A stretch of 64,000 bases of DNA from Prevotella sp. (GTDB lineage Bacteria > Bacteroidota > Bacteroidia > Bacteroidales > Bacteroidaceae). Each line of letters begins with the position of its first letter. Within the stretch, counting starts at the first letter, position 1. Positions 56,071 through 63,553 of the stretch are shown here, one piece after another. Both the position numbers and the translations under genes were made by a program. The DNA lies in NCBI GenBank assembly GCA_017554145.1, contig JAFZIZ010000001.1:225242-289241 (forward strand), in the 5' to 3' direction. Below the pieces are notes generated by a model, which ran no database searches, had not been told where the DNA came from, and worked only from the letters and a program-made list of their open reading frames with translations.

Positions 56071-56613
56071 TTATTGTTTTTTATGAATTTCCTCCAGATA
56101 CTTATCAACCTTATTTACCATGACGGTGGATAGTTTCACCTGCCCATCAGGCCCTACAACAACCATTGAGGGAATCCACTTCACTCCATATGCCTTGGAA
56201 ATTTCTGTCTCCTTGAATTTCTTCAGCTCACTCACTTGTGGGTATGTAATGCCATATTTCTCAATAGCTTTCTTCCATGCCTCTACGTCAGTGTCCATCG
56301 AGATACCGATAAATTCGACACCATACTGACGATAGGCTTTATACATCCTTACCACCTCTGGAGCATCTTTACGGCAGTCAGGACACCATGATGCCCAGAA
56401 ATCGAGCACTACGGTCTTGCCTTTATACTTTGATAATTGAACCGTCTTGCCGTCAGGTGTTTTCAACGTAAAATCTGGTGCAATAGTGCCAACCTTCACC
56501 AAATCTGTTGCATACTTGGCGTCATCGTCCTGCTGTGCGGACTGCGCCTTTGCTCCTGTCACTCCTATCAAAAGAAGTGCGAGCATCCATATCATACTCT
56601 TTTTCATATTCAT
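56071..56613 (-). CDS. TlpA-like thioredoxin domain protein
   Basis: 180 residues. Signal peptide about 1-24 (IWMLALLLIGVTGAKA). AhpC/TSA-Redoxin fold: TVQLSKYKGKTVVLDFWASW then CPDC as the redox pair, later GVKWIPSMVVVGPDGQV with the cis-Pro. Reduces disulfides in periplasmic proteins. Met1 lies four bases after the -7 box, so the second ATG at 56607 (MKKSMIW) may be the true start. Confidence 0.85.
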   Translation of the reverse strand: MNMKKSMIWMLALLLIGVTGAKAQSAQQDDDAKYATDLVKVGTIAPDFTLKTPDGKTVQLSKYKGKTVVLDFWASWCPDCRKDAPEVVRMYKAYRQYGVEFIGISMDTDVEAWKKAIEKYGITYPQVSELKKFKETEISKAYGVKWIPSMVVVGPDGQVKLSTVMVNKVDKYLEEIHKKQ

Positions 56614-56617
56614 GCGT

Positions 56618-56625
56618 CAAAGGTA
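56618..56625 (-). promoter_or_regulatory. Promoter -7 box of the TlpA-like gene, four bases from the ATG
   Basis: TACCTTTG on the minus strand. Transcription should start at or inside the first ATG: leaderless or very short leader. Confidence 0.65.
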
Positions 56626-56785
56626 CGCATTCTTTCGCAAAAAAAGAATAAACACTCTGATAATTATTCTTTTTTATGAAAAATAGAAATCTGATCGTTT
56701 TCTTTTTGCACTTTTAATGATGTAAATAATGTTCATTTTTAATCTTTTTTTAGATTTAATATATACACGTATTCGGGAAAATTTG

Positions 56786-56793
56786 TATCTTTG
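56786..56793 (+). promoter_or_regulatory. Promoter -7 box of nrdDG
   Basis: TATCTTTG, 120 bases before the nrdD ATG. The leader between them carries paired repeats (next entry). Confidence 0.65.
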
Positions 56794-56806
56794 CAACCGA
56801 TTCCGG

Positions 56807-56887
56807 TTATCCAAAATGGAAAACTTTTTGGGAAACGAAATCGAAAAAGTTGTCCAAAACGGAAAACTTTTTAAGAAACTCGGATAA
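56807..56887 (+). ncRNA. Candidate structured leader RNA upstream of nrdD
   Basis: TTATCC (56807-56812) pairs with GGATAA (56882-56887), closing an 80-nt element. Inside, two imperfect 26-nt direct repeats (56811-56836 and 56854-56879, spaced 43) each contain GGAAAACTTTTT; between them AAAAAGTTGTCC (56844-56855) can pair with either copy, giving mutually exclusive hairpins. No known riboswitch recognised. Could sense a nucleotide or redox signal for the anaerobic reductase (inference). Confidence 0.5.
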
Positions 56888-56913
56888 TTAAAAACTTGAT
56901 AAAATATAAAACA

Positions 56914-59016
56914 ATGGAGATTCAAAACTTTACCATTACGAAGCGCGACGGCTCGAAAGACCGCTTCTCGTTAGACAAGATTATGAATGCTATCGTGAAG
57001 GCATTCGAGAGTGTTGATCAACCTACTGACCTTGGTGCTATCTCTAAGATTCTCAGTCGTTTAGACATTCATGAGGATATTACGGTGGAGGATATTCAGA
57101 ACCAAGTGGAAGAGGCGTTGATGAGTGAAGGCTACTACAAAGTGGCCAAGTCATTTATGCTTTATCGCCAGGCTCACACAGAGGATCGTGAGACACTTGC
57201 GAAACTGCAATTCCTCTCAGAATATTGTGAATCGGTGAATGCAGCGACTGGTTCAAAGTATGACGCAAATGCAAATGTGGAGCACAAAAACATTGCCACA
57301 CTGATTGGTGAGTTGCCCAAATCGAACTTCATCCGTCTGAACCGCCGTCTGCTGACTGACCGTATCAAGAAGATGTACGGAAAACAACTCGCCGATGAGT
57401 ATATCGACAAGTTGACACACCACTTTATATATAAGAACGACGAGACGAGTCTTGCCAACTACTGCGCCTCCATCACCATGTATCCTTGGCTGATTGGTGG
57501 TACGATCTCCATTGGCGGCAATTCTACGGCTCCTACAAACTTGAAGAGTTTCTGTGGCGGTTTTGTAAATATGGTATTCATGGTATCAAGTATGCTGAGT
57601 GGTGCCTGTGCTACCCCAGAGTTCCTGATGTATATGAACTACTTCATCGGCAAGGAGTATGGTCAGGACTATTGGAAGCGTGCCGATGAGCAGGCAGACC
57701 TCTCATTGAAGAAACGTACCATCGACAAGATCATTACCGACTATTTCGAACAGATTGTCTATTCGCTGAATCAGCCTACAGGTGCCCGTAACTATCAGGC
57801 TGTATTCTGGAATGTCGCTTACTACGATAAGTATTATTTCGACAGTATCTTCGGCGAGTTCTACTTCCCCGATGGTTCGAAGCCTGATTGGGAAGGATTG
57901 TCTTGGTTGCAGAAGCGTTTCATGAAGTGGTTTAACCACGAGCGCACGAAGACTTTGCTGACCTTCCCTGTAGAGACTATGGCTCTGCTCGTTGACGAGA
58001 ATGGCGAGTGCAAGGATAAGGAATGGGGCGATTTCACCGCAGAAATGTATGCTGAAGGCCACTCGTTCTTCACCTATATGAGTGATAATGCCGACTCACT
58101 GAGTTCTTGCTGCCGTCTGCGCAACGAGATTACGGACAATGGTTTCAGTTATACACTGGGTGCAGGTGGTGTATCGACAGGTTCAAAGAGTGTGCTGACC
58201 ATCAACCTGAACCGTTGTGTACAGTATGCTGTCAACCACCAACAGGACTATCTGGAGTACTTAGGTGAGATTATCGAACTCTGCCACAAAGTACAGATGG
58301 CTTACAACGAAAATCTGAAGGAGTTGCAGGAGCATGGTATGCTGCCCCTGTTCGATGCCGGCTACATCAATATTGGACGCCAGTATCTGACCATCGGTAT
58401 CAACGGTCTCGTTGAGGCTGCCGAGTTCATGGGCTTGAAGATCACTCCGAACGACGACTATCTGCACTTCGTACAAGGAATCCTCGGACTCATCGAGAAG
58501 TACAACAGAAAGTATCGTACAAAGGATGTGATGTTCAACTGTGAGATGATTCCTGCAGAGAATGTCGGTGTGAAGCACGCTAAGTGGGATCGTGAGGATG
58601 GTTACTTCGTTCCACGCGACTGCTATAACAGTTACTTCTATGTAGTAGAAGACGACTCGCTGACGATCATTGATAAGTTCAAACTGCATGGCGCTCCTTA
58701 TATCGAGCACCTGACAGGTGGTTCTGCCCTTCACATGAACCTCGAGGAGCATCTGAGCAAGCAGCAATATGCCCATCTGTTGAAGGTGGCTGCCCAGGAA
58801 GGCTGTAACTACTTCACGTTCAACATCCCCAACACGGTATGTAACGAATGCGGACATATCGACAAGCGTTATCTGAAGGAGTGTCCTCACTGCCATTCGA
58901 AGAACGTGGACTATATGACCCGTATCATTGGTTACTTGAAGCGCGTAAGCAACTTCTCACAGCCTCGTCAGGAAGAGGCAGCACGTCGCTTCTATGCCCA
59001 CGCTAAGAGCGAATAG
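56914..59016 (+). CDS. nrdD: Anaerobic (class III) ribonucleotide reductase
   Basis: 700 residues from ATG 56914; a TTG frame to 56896 is not used. N-terminal ATP-cone (about 5-90; ITKRDGSKDRFSLDKIMNAI), central barrel with the LSSCCRL cysteines, C-terminal zinc motif CNECGHIDKRYLKECPHC and the glycyl-radical loop RIIGYLKRVSNF (Gly radical). Makes deoxynucleotides without oxygen. Activated by NrdG, encoded 25 bp downstream. Confidence 0.97.
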   Translation: MEIQNFTITKRDGSKDRFSLDKIMNAIVKAFESVDQPTDLGAISKILSRLDIHEDITVEDIQNQVEEALMSEGYYKVAKSFMLYRQAHTEDRETLAKLQFLSEYCESVNAATGSKYDANANVEHKNIATLIGELPKSNFIRLNRRLLTDRIKKMYGKQLADEYIDKLTHHFIYKNDETSLANYCASITMYPWLIGGTISIGGNSTAPTNLKSFCGGFVNMVFMVSSMLSGACATPEFLMYMNYFIGKEYGQDYWKRADEQADLSLKKRTIDKIITDYFEQIVYSLNQPTGARNYQAVFWNVAYYDKYYFDSIFGEFYFPDGSKPDWEGLSWLQKRFMKWFNHERTKTLLTFPVETMALLVDENGECKDKEWGDFTAEMYAEGHSFFTYMSDNADSLSSCCRLRNEITDNGFSYTLGAGGVSTGSKSVLTINLNRCVQYAVNHQQDYLEYLGEIIELCHKVQMAYNENLKELQEHGMLPLFDAGYINIGRQYLTIGINGLVEAAEFMGLKITPNDDYLHFVQGILGLIEKYNRKYRTKDVMFNCEMIPAENVGVKHAKWDREDGYFVPRDCYNSYFYVVEDDSLTIIDKFKLHGAPYIEHLTGGSALHMNLEEHLSKQQYAHLLKVAAQEGCNYFTFNIPNTVCNECGHIDKRYLKECPHCHSKNVDYMTRIIGYLKRVSNFSQPRQEEAARRFYAHAKSE

Positions 59017-59042
59017 CTAACAGCTAAAAGCTAACAGCCAAA
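59015..59042. repeat. 7-bp array linking nrdD stop to nrdG start
   Basis: AGCTAAC, AGCTAAA, AGCTAAC, AGCCAAA: exactly four units from the last two bases of the nrdD TAG to the first base of the nrdG ATG. The intergenic space contains nothing else, not even a ribosome site. Confidence 0.9.
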
Positions 59043-59509
59043 TGCTCAAATACGTCAACACTGGCATCGTATTCCAAGAGATACCCGATGAAGTGACACT
59101 GGCAATTAATATCTCTAATTGCCCGTGTCGCTGTCCGGGGTGTCATAGCCATTACCTCTGGGAGGATATCGGGCTGCCCTTGGATACCGATGCCATTGAT
59201 GACTTTGTGAAGAAATTCGGCAGCGACATCACTTGTATTGCCTTTATGGGCGGTGATGCCGACCCGAAGGGTGTCAACCAACTGGCACAGTATATCCATG
59301 AGACCTACCCTGAATTCAAGGTAGCATGGTATAGTGGACGTATCCGCATCACCTCTGCCATCTGCAAGACCGACTTCAACTATATCAAGATTGGTCCGTA
59401 TATCAAGCACCTCGGGCCTTTGAAGGAAAAGACTACCAACCAACGACTCTATCGACAGACAGAGAATGGGGAGTTTGAGGATATCACCTCTAGATTCTGG
59501 AAGAAATAG
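59042..59509 (+). CDS. nrdG: Anaerobic ribonucleotide reductase activating protein
   Basis: 155 residues. Radical-SAM cluster motif CPCRCPGC (CxxxCxxC) near residue 28, then GDADPKGVNQLA-type SAM-binding region. Uses S-adenosylmethionine to make the glycyl radical on NrdD. No ribosome site; probably translated by coupling to nrdD. Confidence 0.93.
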   Translation: MLKYVNTGIVFQEIPDEVTLAINISNCPCRCPGCHSHYLWEDIGLPLDTDAIDDFVKKFGSDITCIAFMGGDADPKGVNQLAQYIHETYPEFKVAWYSGRIRITSAICKTDFNYIKIGPYIKHLGPLKEKTTNQRLYRQTENGEFEDITSRFWKK

Positions 59510-59514
59510 CCATT

Positions 59515-60048
59515 ATGAAGATTTGTATATTCTGTTCTGCCAACCAACAGATAGACCCCGACTTCTTCGCTATGACAGAAGAGTTAGGGCGATGGGCTGC
59601 AAAAAACGCCCATTCCATCGTTTATGGCGGTGTGAATCAAGGATTGATGGAATGTATCGCGAAGGCAGCTCATGAAGCAGGTGGACAGACCATCGGTGTG
59701 ATTCCGAGGATTGTAGAGAAGTCGGGACGTATCAGCGACTACGTGGATGTAGAGATTCTCTGCGACAACCTTCACGACCGCAAACAACTGATGGAAGACA
59801 AGGCGGATGTCTTCATCGCCTTGCCTGGAGGTATCGGCACCCTTGATGAGATATTCACCTTGGCAGCCTCTGCCACTATTGGCTACCACGATAAGAAGGT
59901 GATTCTCTATAACATGAAGGGCTTTTGGGATTCTCTTATCCAACTGCTGGATGAACTGCAAGCCAAGGGGCTTACAAGAAAAAATTGGCGAACTTACATT
60001 GAAGTCGCCAATTCGTTAGAGGATATCGAGCAATTGCTCTCTGAATAA
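59515..60048 (+). CDS. LOG-family nucleoside 5'-monophosphate phosphoribohydrolase
   Basis: 177 residues. MEDKADVFIALPGGIGTLDE contains the family PGGxGTxxE motif. GGVNQGLM near residue 39. In plants and some bacteria these make cytokinin bases from AMP derivatives; the bacterial role is nucleotide salvage or damage control. Five bases after nrdG, so it shares the nucleotide-metabolism operon. Confidence 0.88.
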   Translation: MKICIFCSANQQIDPDFFAMTEELGRWAAKNAHSIVYGGVNQGLMECIAKAAHEAGGQTIGVIPRIVEKSGRISDYVDVEILCDNLHDRKQLMEDKADVFIALPGGIGTLDEIFTLAASATIGYHDKKVILYNMKGFWDSLIQLLDELQAKGLTRKNWRTYIEVANSLEDIEQLLSE

Positions 60049-60055
60049 TCTTTTC

Positions 60056-61258
60056 TTATTCTGCTTTCAGGCGTTCTGCCATCGCACGACCTAAAGCCTC
60101 ACAAGCGGCTTTGGTCTCTGCCGTCAGACTCTGTTTGATCTCTACGGGTTCACCAACTGCCTCGTAATGCAGTTTTTCCTCATTCCATCGGGCAATCTCG
60201 CTCACTGCCTTTGAAGCCCAGCCATAAGAACCGAACCATCCTAACAGGTGGTTCTTGATATCCTTGCCAGCCAACTCAGAGAGCAGCACGTCCATCTCGT
60301 GATAGAGGGCGGTATTATACGTAGGTGCACCTACGATTAGTCCTTTATAACGGAATACATCGCGAATGATATAGGAGTGATGCGTCTTTGAGACATTATA
60401 CATCACGATATTCTTCACACCAGCCTCAGAGGCGGCACGGGCAATTACTTCCGCAGCACGCTCGGTATTGCCATACATCGTACCATAGCAGATAACCAGT
60501 CCTGGCTCTGTCTCGTATTTCGACATACGGTCGTATTCAGCCACTACCTTATCGATATACTGGTGCCAAACGGGTCCGTGAGTGGCACAGATATAGTCGA
60601 GTTTTACGCCTTCCAGTTTCTTCAAGGCGTTCTGCACAGGCGTACCATACTTGCCTACGATGTTCGAATAGTAGCGCACCATCTCTAACCAGAACGTATC
60701 ACAGTTGATCTGATCGTCAATAACACCACCGTTCAAAGCGCCAAAACAACCAAAGGCATCGCCGCTAAATAAGGTGTTGGGTGTTGGGTGTTGGGTGTTG
60801 GCACATAAGGTAACCATCGTCTCTGGCCAGTGGACCATCGGGGTAAGTACGAAGTTCAAGGTATGGTTTCCTAACTCGATGGAATCGCCGTTTTTCACTT
60901 CTACAGTACCCTCGGCAATACCATAGAAGCCCTCCATCATCTGGAACGTCTTCTTATTACCGATAATCTGGATATTCGGATAGTATTTCTTGATCAGGGC
61001 GATAGAACCGCTATGATCAGGTTCCATGTGATTGATGACCAGATAGTCGATGGGACGCTCACCTATCACCTCATGGATATGTTCGATGAATTGGGTGAAA
61101 AAGTCTACCTCAACGGTATCTATCAGACACACTTTCTCATCGTCGATGAGATACGAGTTATAACTCACACCATTCGGCAGGGGCCATAGACCCTCAAACA
61201 GCGACTTATTACGGTCGTTGACGCCTACGTAATAGATTTTGTTGGTAATTTCCTGCAT
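60056..61258 (-). CDS. Flavodiiron protein (FprA family A-type flavoprotein)
   Basis: 400 residues. N-terminal metallo-beta-lactamase-like di-iron domain: NHMEPDHSGSI, FSGDAFGCFGAL and ICATHGPVWH ligands. C-terminal flavodoxin domain: VICYGTMYGNTERAAE. Reduces O2 to water or NO to N2O, protecting anaerobes. The residues NTQHPTPNTL just before FSGDAFG are repeat-encoded by four perfect GGTGTTG units and are absent from typical relatives, so the array sits next to an iron-ligand loop. Confidence 0.92.
   Translation of the reverse strand: MQEITNKIYYVGVNDRNKSLFEGLWPLPNGVSYNSYLIDDEKVCLIDTVEVDFFTQFIEHIHEVIGERPIDYLVINHMEPDHSGSIALIKKYYPNIQIIGNKKTFQMMEGFYGIAEGTVEVKNGDSIELGNHTLNFVLTPMVHWPETMVTLCANTQHPTPNTLFSGDAFGCFGALNGGVIDDQINCDTFWLEMVRYYSNIVGKYGTPVQNALKKLEGVKLDYICATHGPVWHQYIDKVVAEYDRMSKYETEPGLVICYGTMYGNTERAAEVIARAASEAGVKNIVMYNVSKTHHSYIIRDVFRYKGLIVGAPTYNTALYHEMDVLLSELAGKDIKNHLLGWFGSYGWASKAVSEIARWNEEKLHYEAVGEPVEIKQSLTAETKAACEALGRAMAERLKAE
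60774..60801. repeat. Four perfect 7-bp units inside the flavodiiron gene
   Basis: GGTGTTG x4, 28 bp, no mismatch. Present copy number keeps the frame; plus or minus one shifts it. Confidence 0.95.
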
Positions 61259-61274
61259 AGTTTTATCTTATTAT

Positions 61275-62237
61275 TTATTCTTCCATTGCTGCCAAGGCGG
61301 CTTCCAGTTCCTTTTTTCGCTTGTTGCCAAACTCTACCGACACACTATTATTGATGCTACGACAACACTCTGCCGAGAACTGCATACCGCACTGTATCAC
61401 ATGGTCCCATTGACTTTCCGACAAGCCACCTTCTATTTCCTGACGCGTAATACCCTCTTTGATCATGCCATAGACGATACCCGCATTGAAGTTATCGCCT
61501 GCACCAATGGTACTGACTGTCTCTACTGGCAAGACGGGATATTGCTTCTGGAAACCACCGTCAGCCCTCAGTTCCACAGGCTCCGAGGCACGTGTATAGA
61601 TAAACTTCTTGGTGTAGAAGGATATCTGTGAACGATAGATGGCATCAGGATCGTTTTGCTTGAAAAGGATATCAAAGTCCTCTGACGAGCCACGAACGAT
61701 ATCCGCCAGTTCCAGATTCTCCAATAGGTTGGGGGTAATCTTCACCACCTCATCCTTATGGGAAGCACGGAAGTTGACATCATAATAGAGGATAGCCCCA
61801 TGCTGACGGGCATAATCCAGAAAACCATATACCTGTGGACGAATCACGGGATTCAAGGCGAAATAACTGCTAAAAAGCACGATATCATCGGTATGAACGT
61901 CTGGATAGGAATACTCGATACGGTCACTGTCATGATCCTTGTAGAAGATATATTCCGCATCGTTCTTCTCATTCAGAAAGGCAAGAGAGAGTGGTGACCT
62001 GGATTCCGGATAGACATGGATAAATGAGGCGTCCACGCCGTTCTCTTCCAGAAAACGGATAATCATCTTTCCGACCCTGTCGTTACCCGTCTCACTAATC
62101 ATACTCGCCTTGACACCTGAACGTCCCAGCGACACAATGGCATTATACGCACTTCCTCCAGGGATAGCACCAATAGGTTGCTCATCACGGAAGATGATGT
62201 CAAGTACGGTCTCTCCGATTCCTATTACTTTTCGCAT
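61275..62237 (-). CDS. PfkB-family sugar kinase (fructokinase-like)
   Basis: 320 residues from ATG 62237 (MRKVIGIGETVLDIIF). Typical PfkB: GGSAYNAIVSLGRSG sugar-binding region and the C-terminal anion hole/catalytic Asp in STIGAGDNFNAGIVYG. Phosphorylates a sugar such as fructose. Gene stands alone between the flavodiiron gene and a divergent protease. Confidence 0.88.
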   Translation of the reverse strand: MRKVIGIGETVLDIIFRDEQPIGAIPGGSAYNAIVSLGRSGVKASMISETGNDRVGKMIIRFLEENGVDASFIHVYPESRSPLSLAFLNEKNDAEYIFYKDHDSDRIEYSYPDVHTDDIVLFSSYFALNPVIRPQVYGFLDYARQHGAILYYDVNFRASHKDEVVKITPNLLENLELADIVRGSSEDFDILFKQNDPDAIYRSQISFYTKKFIYTRASEPVELRADGGFQKQYPVLPVETVSTIGAGDNFNAGIVYGMIKEGITRQEIEGGLSESQWDHVIQCGMQFSAECCRSINNSVSVEFGNKRKKELEAALAAMEE

Positions 62238-62254
62238 ACTTTCAGTTTTGAGCA

Positions 62255-62314
62255 CAAAGATACGAAATAAATATCAATTGTCAATTATCAATTATCAATT
62301 ATTTTGTACCTTTG
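62255..62314. promoter_or_regulatory. Divergent promoters with a 7-bp array between the -7 boxes
   Basis: Minus strand TATCTTTG (62262-62255) for the sugar kinase; plus strand TACCTTTG (62307-62314) nine bases before the protease ATG. Between them four TCAATTA/TCAATTG heptamers (about 62273-62300) occupy the expected -33 positions of both promoters. Confidence 0.7.
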
Positions 62315-62323
62315 CACTCGATT

Positions 62324-63553
62324 ATGGCGAAATACAATATCCACACGCTTCAAAACGGGCTGCGTATCATTCATCTGCCCTCTACCTCACCTATCGTTTA
62401 TTGCGGCATAGGCATCAATGCTGGTTCACGCCACGAAGGGGAAGGAGAAGAGGGTGTTGCACACTTCTGTGAACATGTCACGTTCAAAGGCACCCAGAAG
62501 CGTTCTTCTATCCAGATTCTCAACTGTTTGGAGAGTGTCGGAGGCGATTTGAACGCTTTCACCAACAAGGAAGATACGATATTCTATGCCGCCATCCAGA
62601 AAGAACATCTTTCTCGTGCCGTCGACCTCTTGACGGACATCGTCTTCCATAGCATCTATCCTGAACAGGAGATAGCACATGAGATAGACGTGATTTGCGA
62701 TGAAATCGAGAGTTATAACGATACACCTGCGGAACTCATCTACGATGAATTCGAGAATTTACTGTTTCAGCAGCATCCCTTAGGACATAATATCTTAGGA
62801 ACACGTGAACGTGTCAAGACCTTTACGTCGCAACATGCACAATCCTTCACTGCTCGCTATTATCGTCCTGACAATGCCATCTTCTTCGCCTATGGTGATT
62901 TGGACTTCAATAGTCTTGTAAAGAAATTGGTGAATGGTGAGTGGAATTTGGTGAGTGGAGAAATGTCTGGAGGCACCATTTTCTCTGATTTGAACAATTC
63001 TCCATTCACCACTCACCAACCACCAGACGCCAACCATCATCAAGCCCATGTGATGTTAGGCAGTCGCACTTATGACTATAACGACCCTCGTCGCATGCCC
63101 CTCTATCTGCTCAACAATATCTTAGGAGGACCAGGCATGAATGCCCGCCTGAATCTCTCGCTGAGGGAGAAGCATGGTTTGGTGTATACGGTAGAGAGTT
63201 CAATGGCAAGTTATAGTGATACTGGTTGCTGGTCTGTGTATTTCGGTTGCGACCATCATGATGTGAAACGCTGTCTGCGCTTGGTGAACCACGAACTCGA
63301 CCGTGTCATGCAACATCCGTTGTCTGAACGACAATTACAGGCAGTCAAACGACAACTGAAGGGACAGATTGCCATCGCCTGTGATAATCGTGAACAGTTC
63401 GCCCTCGATTTCGCCAAGAGTTTCCTGCACTATGGTAAAGAACATGACATTGACGCCCTCTTCCAGAGAATCGATGCCATCACTTCCGAACAACTCTTAC
63501 AAGTTGCCCAAGAGTGCTTCGATCCGAAGAAACTACAAACATTGGTGATATAA
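62324..63553 (+). CDS. M16 family zinc peptidase
   Basis: 409 residues from ATG 62324 (MAKYNIHTLQNGLRIIHL). Inverse zinc motif HFCEH near residue 48 (HxxEH) with downstream Glu in HEIDVICDEIESY. Second half lacks catalytic motif, as in single-chain M16B processing peptidases, which work as dimers. A Gly/Asn/Ser-rich insert of about 35 residues (LVNGEWNLVSGEM to NSPFTTHQPPDAN) is encoded by two inverted 7-bp arrays. Confidence 0.9.
   Translation: MAKYNIHTLQNGLRIIHLPSTSPIVYCGIGINAGSRHEGEGEEGVAHFCEHVTFKGTQKRSSIQILNCLESVGGDLNAFTNKEDTIFYAAIQKEHLSRAVDLLTDIVFHSIYPEQEIAHEIDVICDEIESYNDTPAELIYDEFENLLFQQHPLGHNILGTRERVKTFTSQHAQSFTARYYRPDNAIFFAYGDLDFNSLVKKLVNGEWNLVSGEMSGGTIFSDLNNSPFTTHQPPDANHHQAHVMLGSRTYDYNDPRRMPLYLLNNILGGPGMNARLNLSLREKHGLVYTVESSMASYSDTGCWSVYFGCDHHDVKRCLRLVNHELDRVMQHPLSERQLQAVKRQLKGQIAIACDNREQFALDFAKSFLHYGKEHDIDALFQRIDAITSEQLLQVAQECFDPKKLQTLVI
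62927..63027. repeat. Inverted pair of 7-bp arrays inside the M16 gene
   Basis: Left, 62927-62961: TTGGTGA, ATGGTGA, GTGGAAT, TTGGTGA, GTGGAGA. Right, 63000-63027: CTCCATT, CACCACT, CACCAAC, CACCAGA, the reverse complement type. They flank 38 bp of other sequence. Confidence 0.8.
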
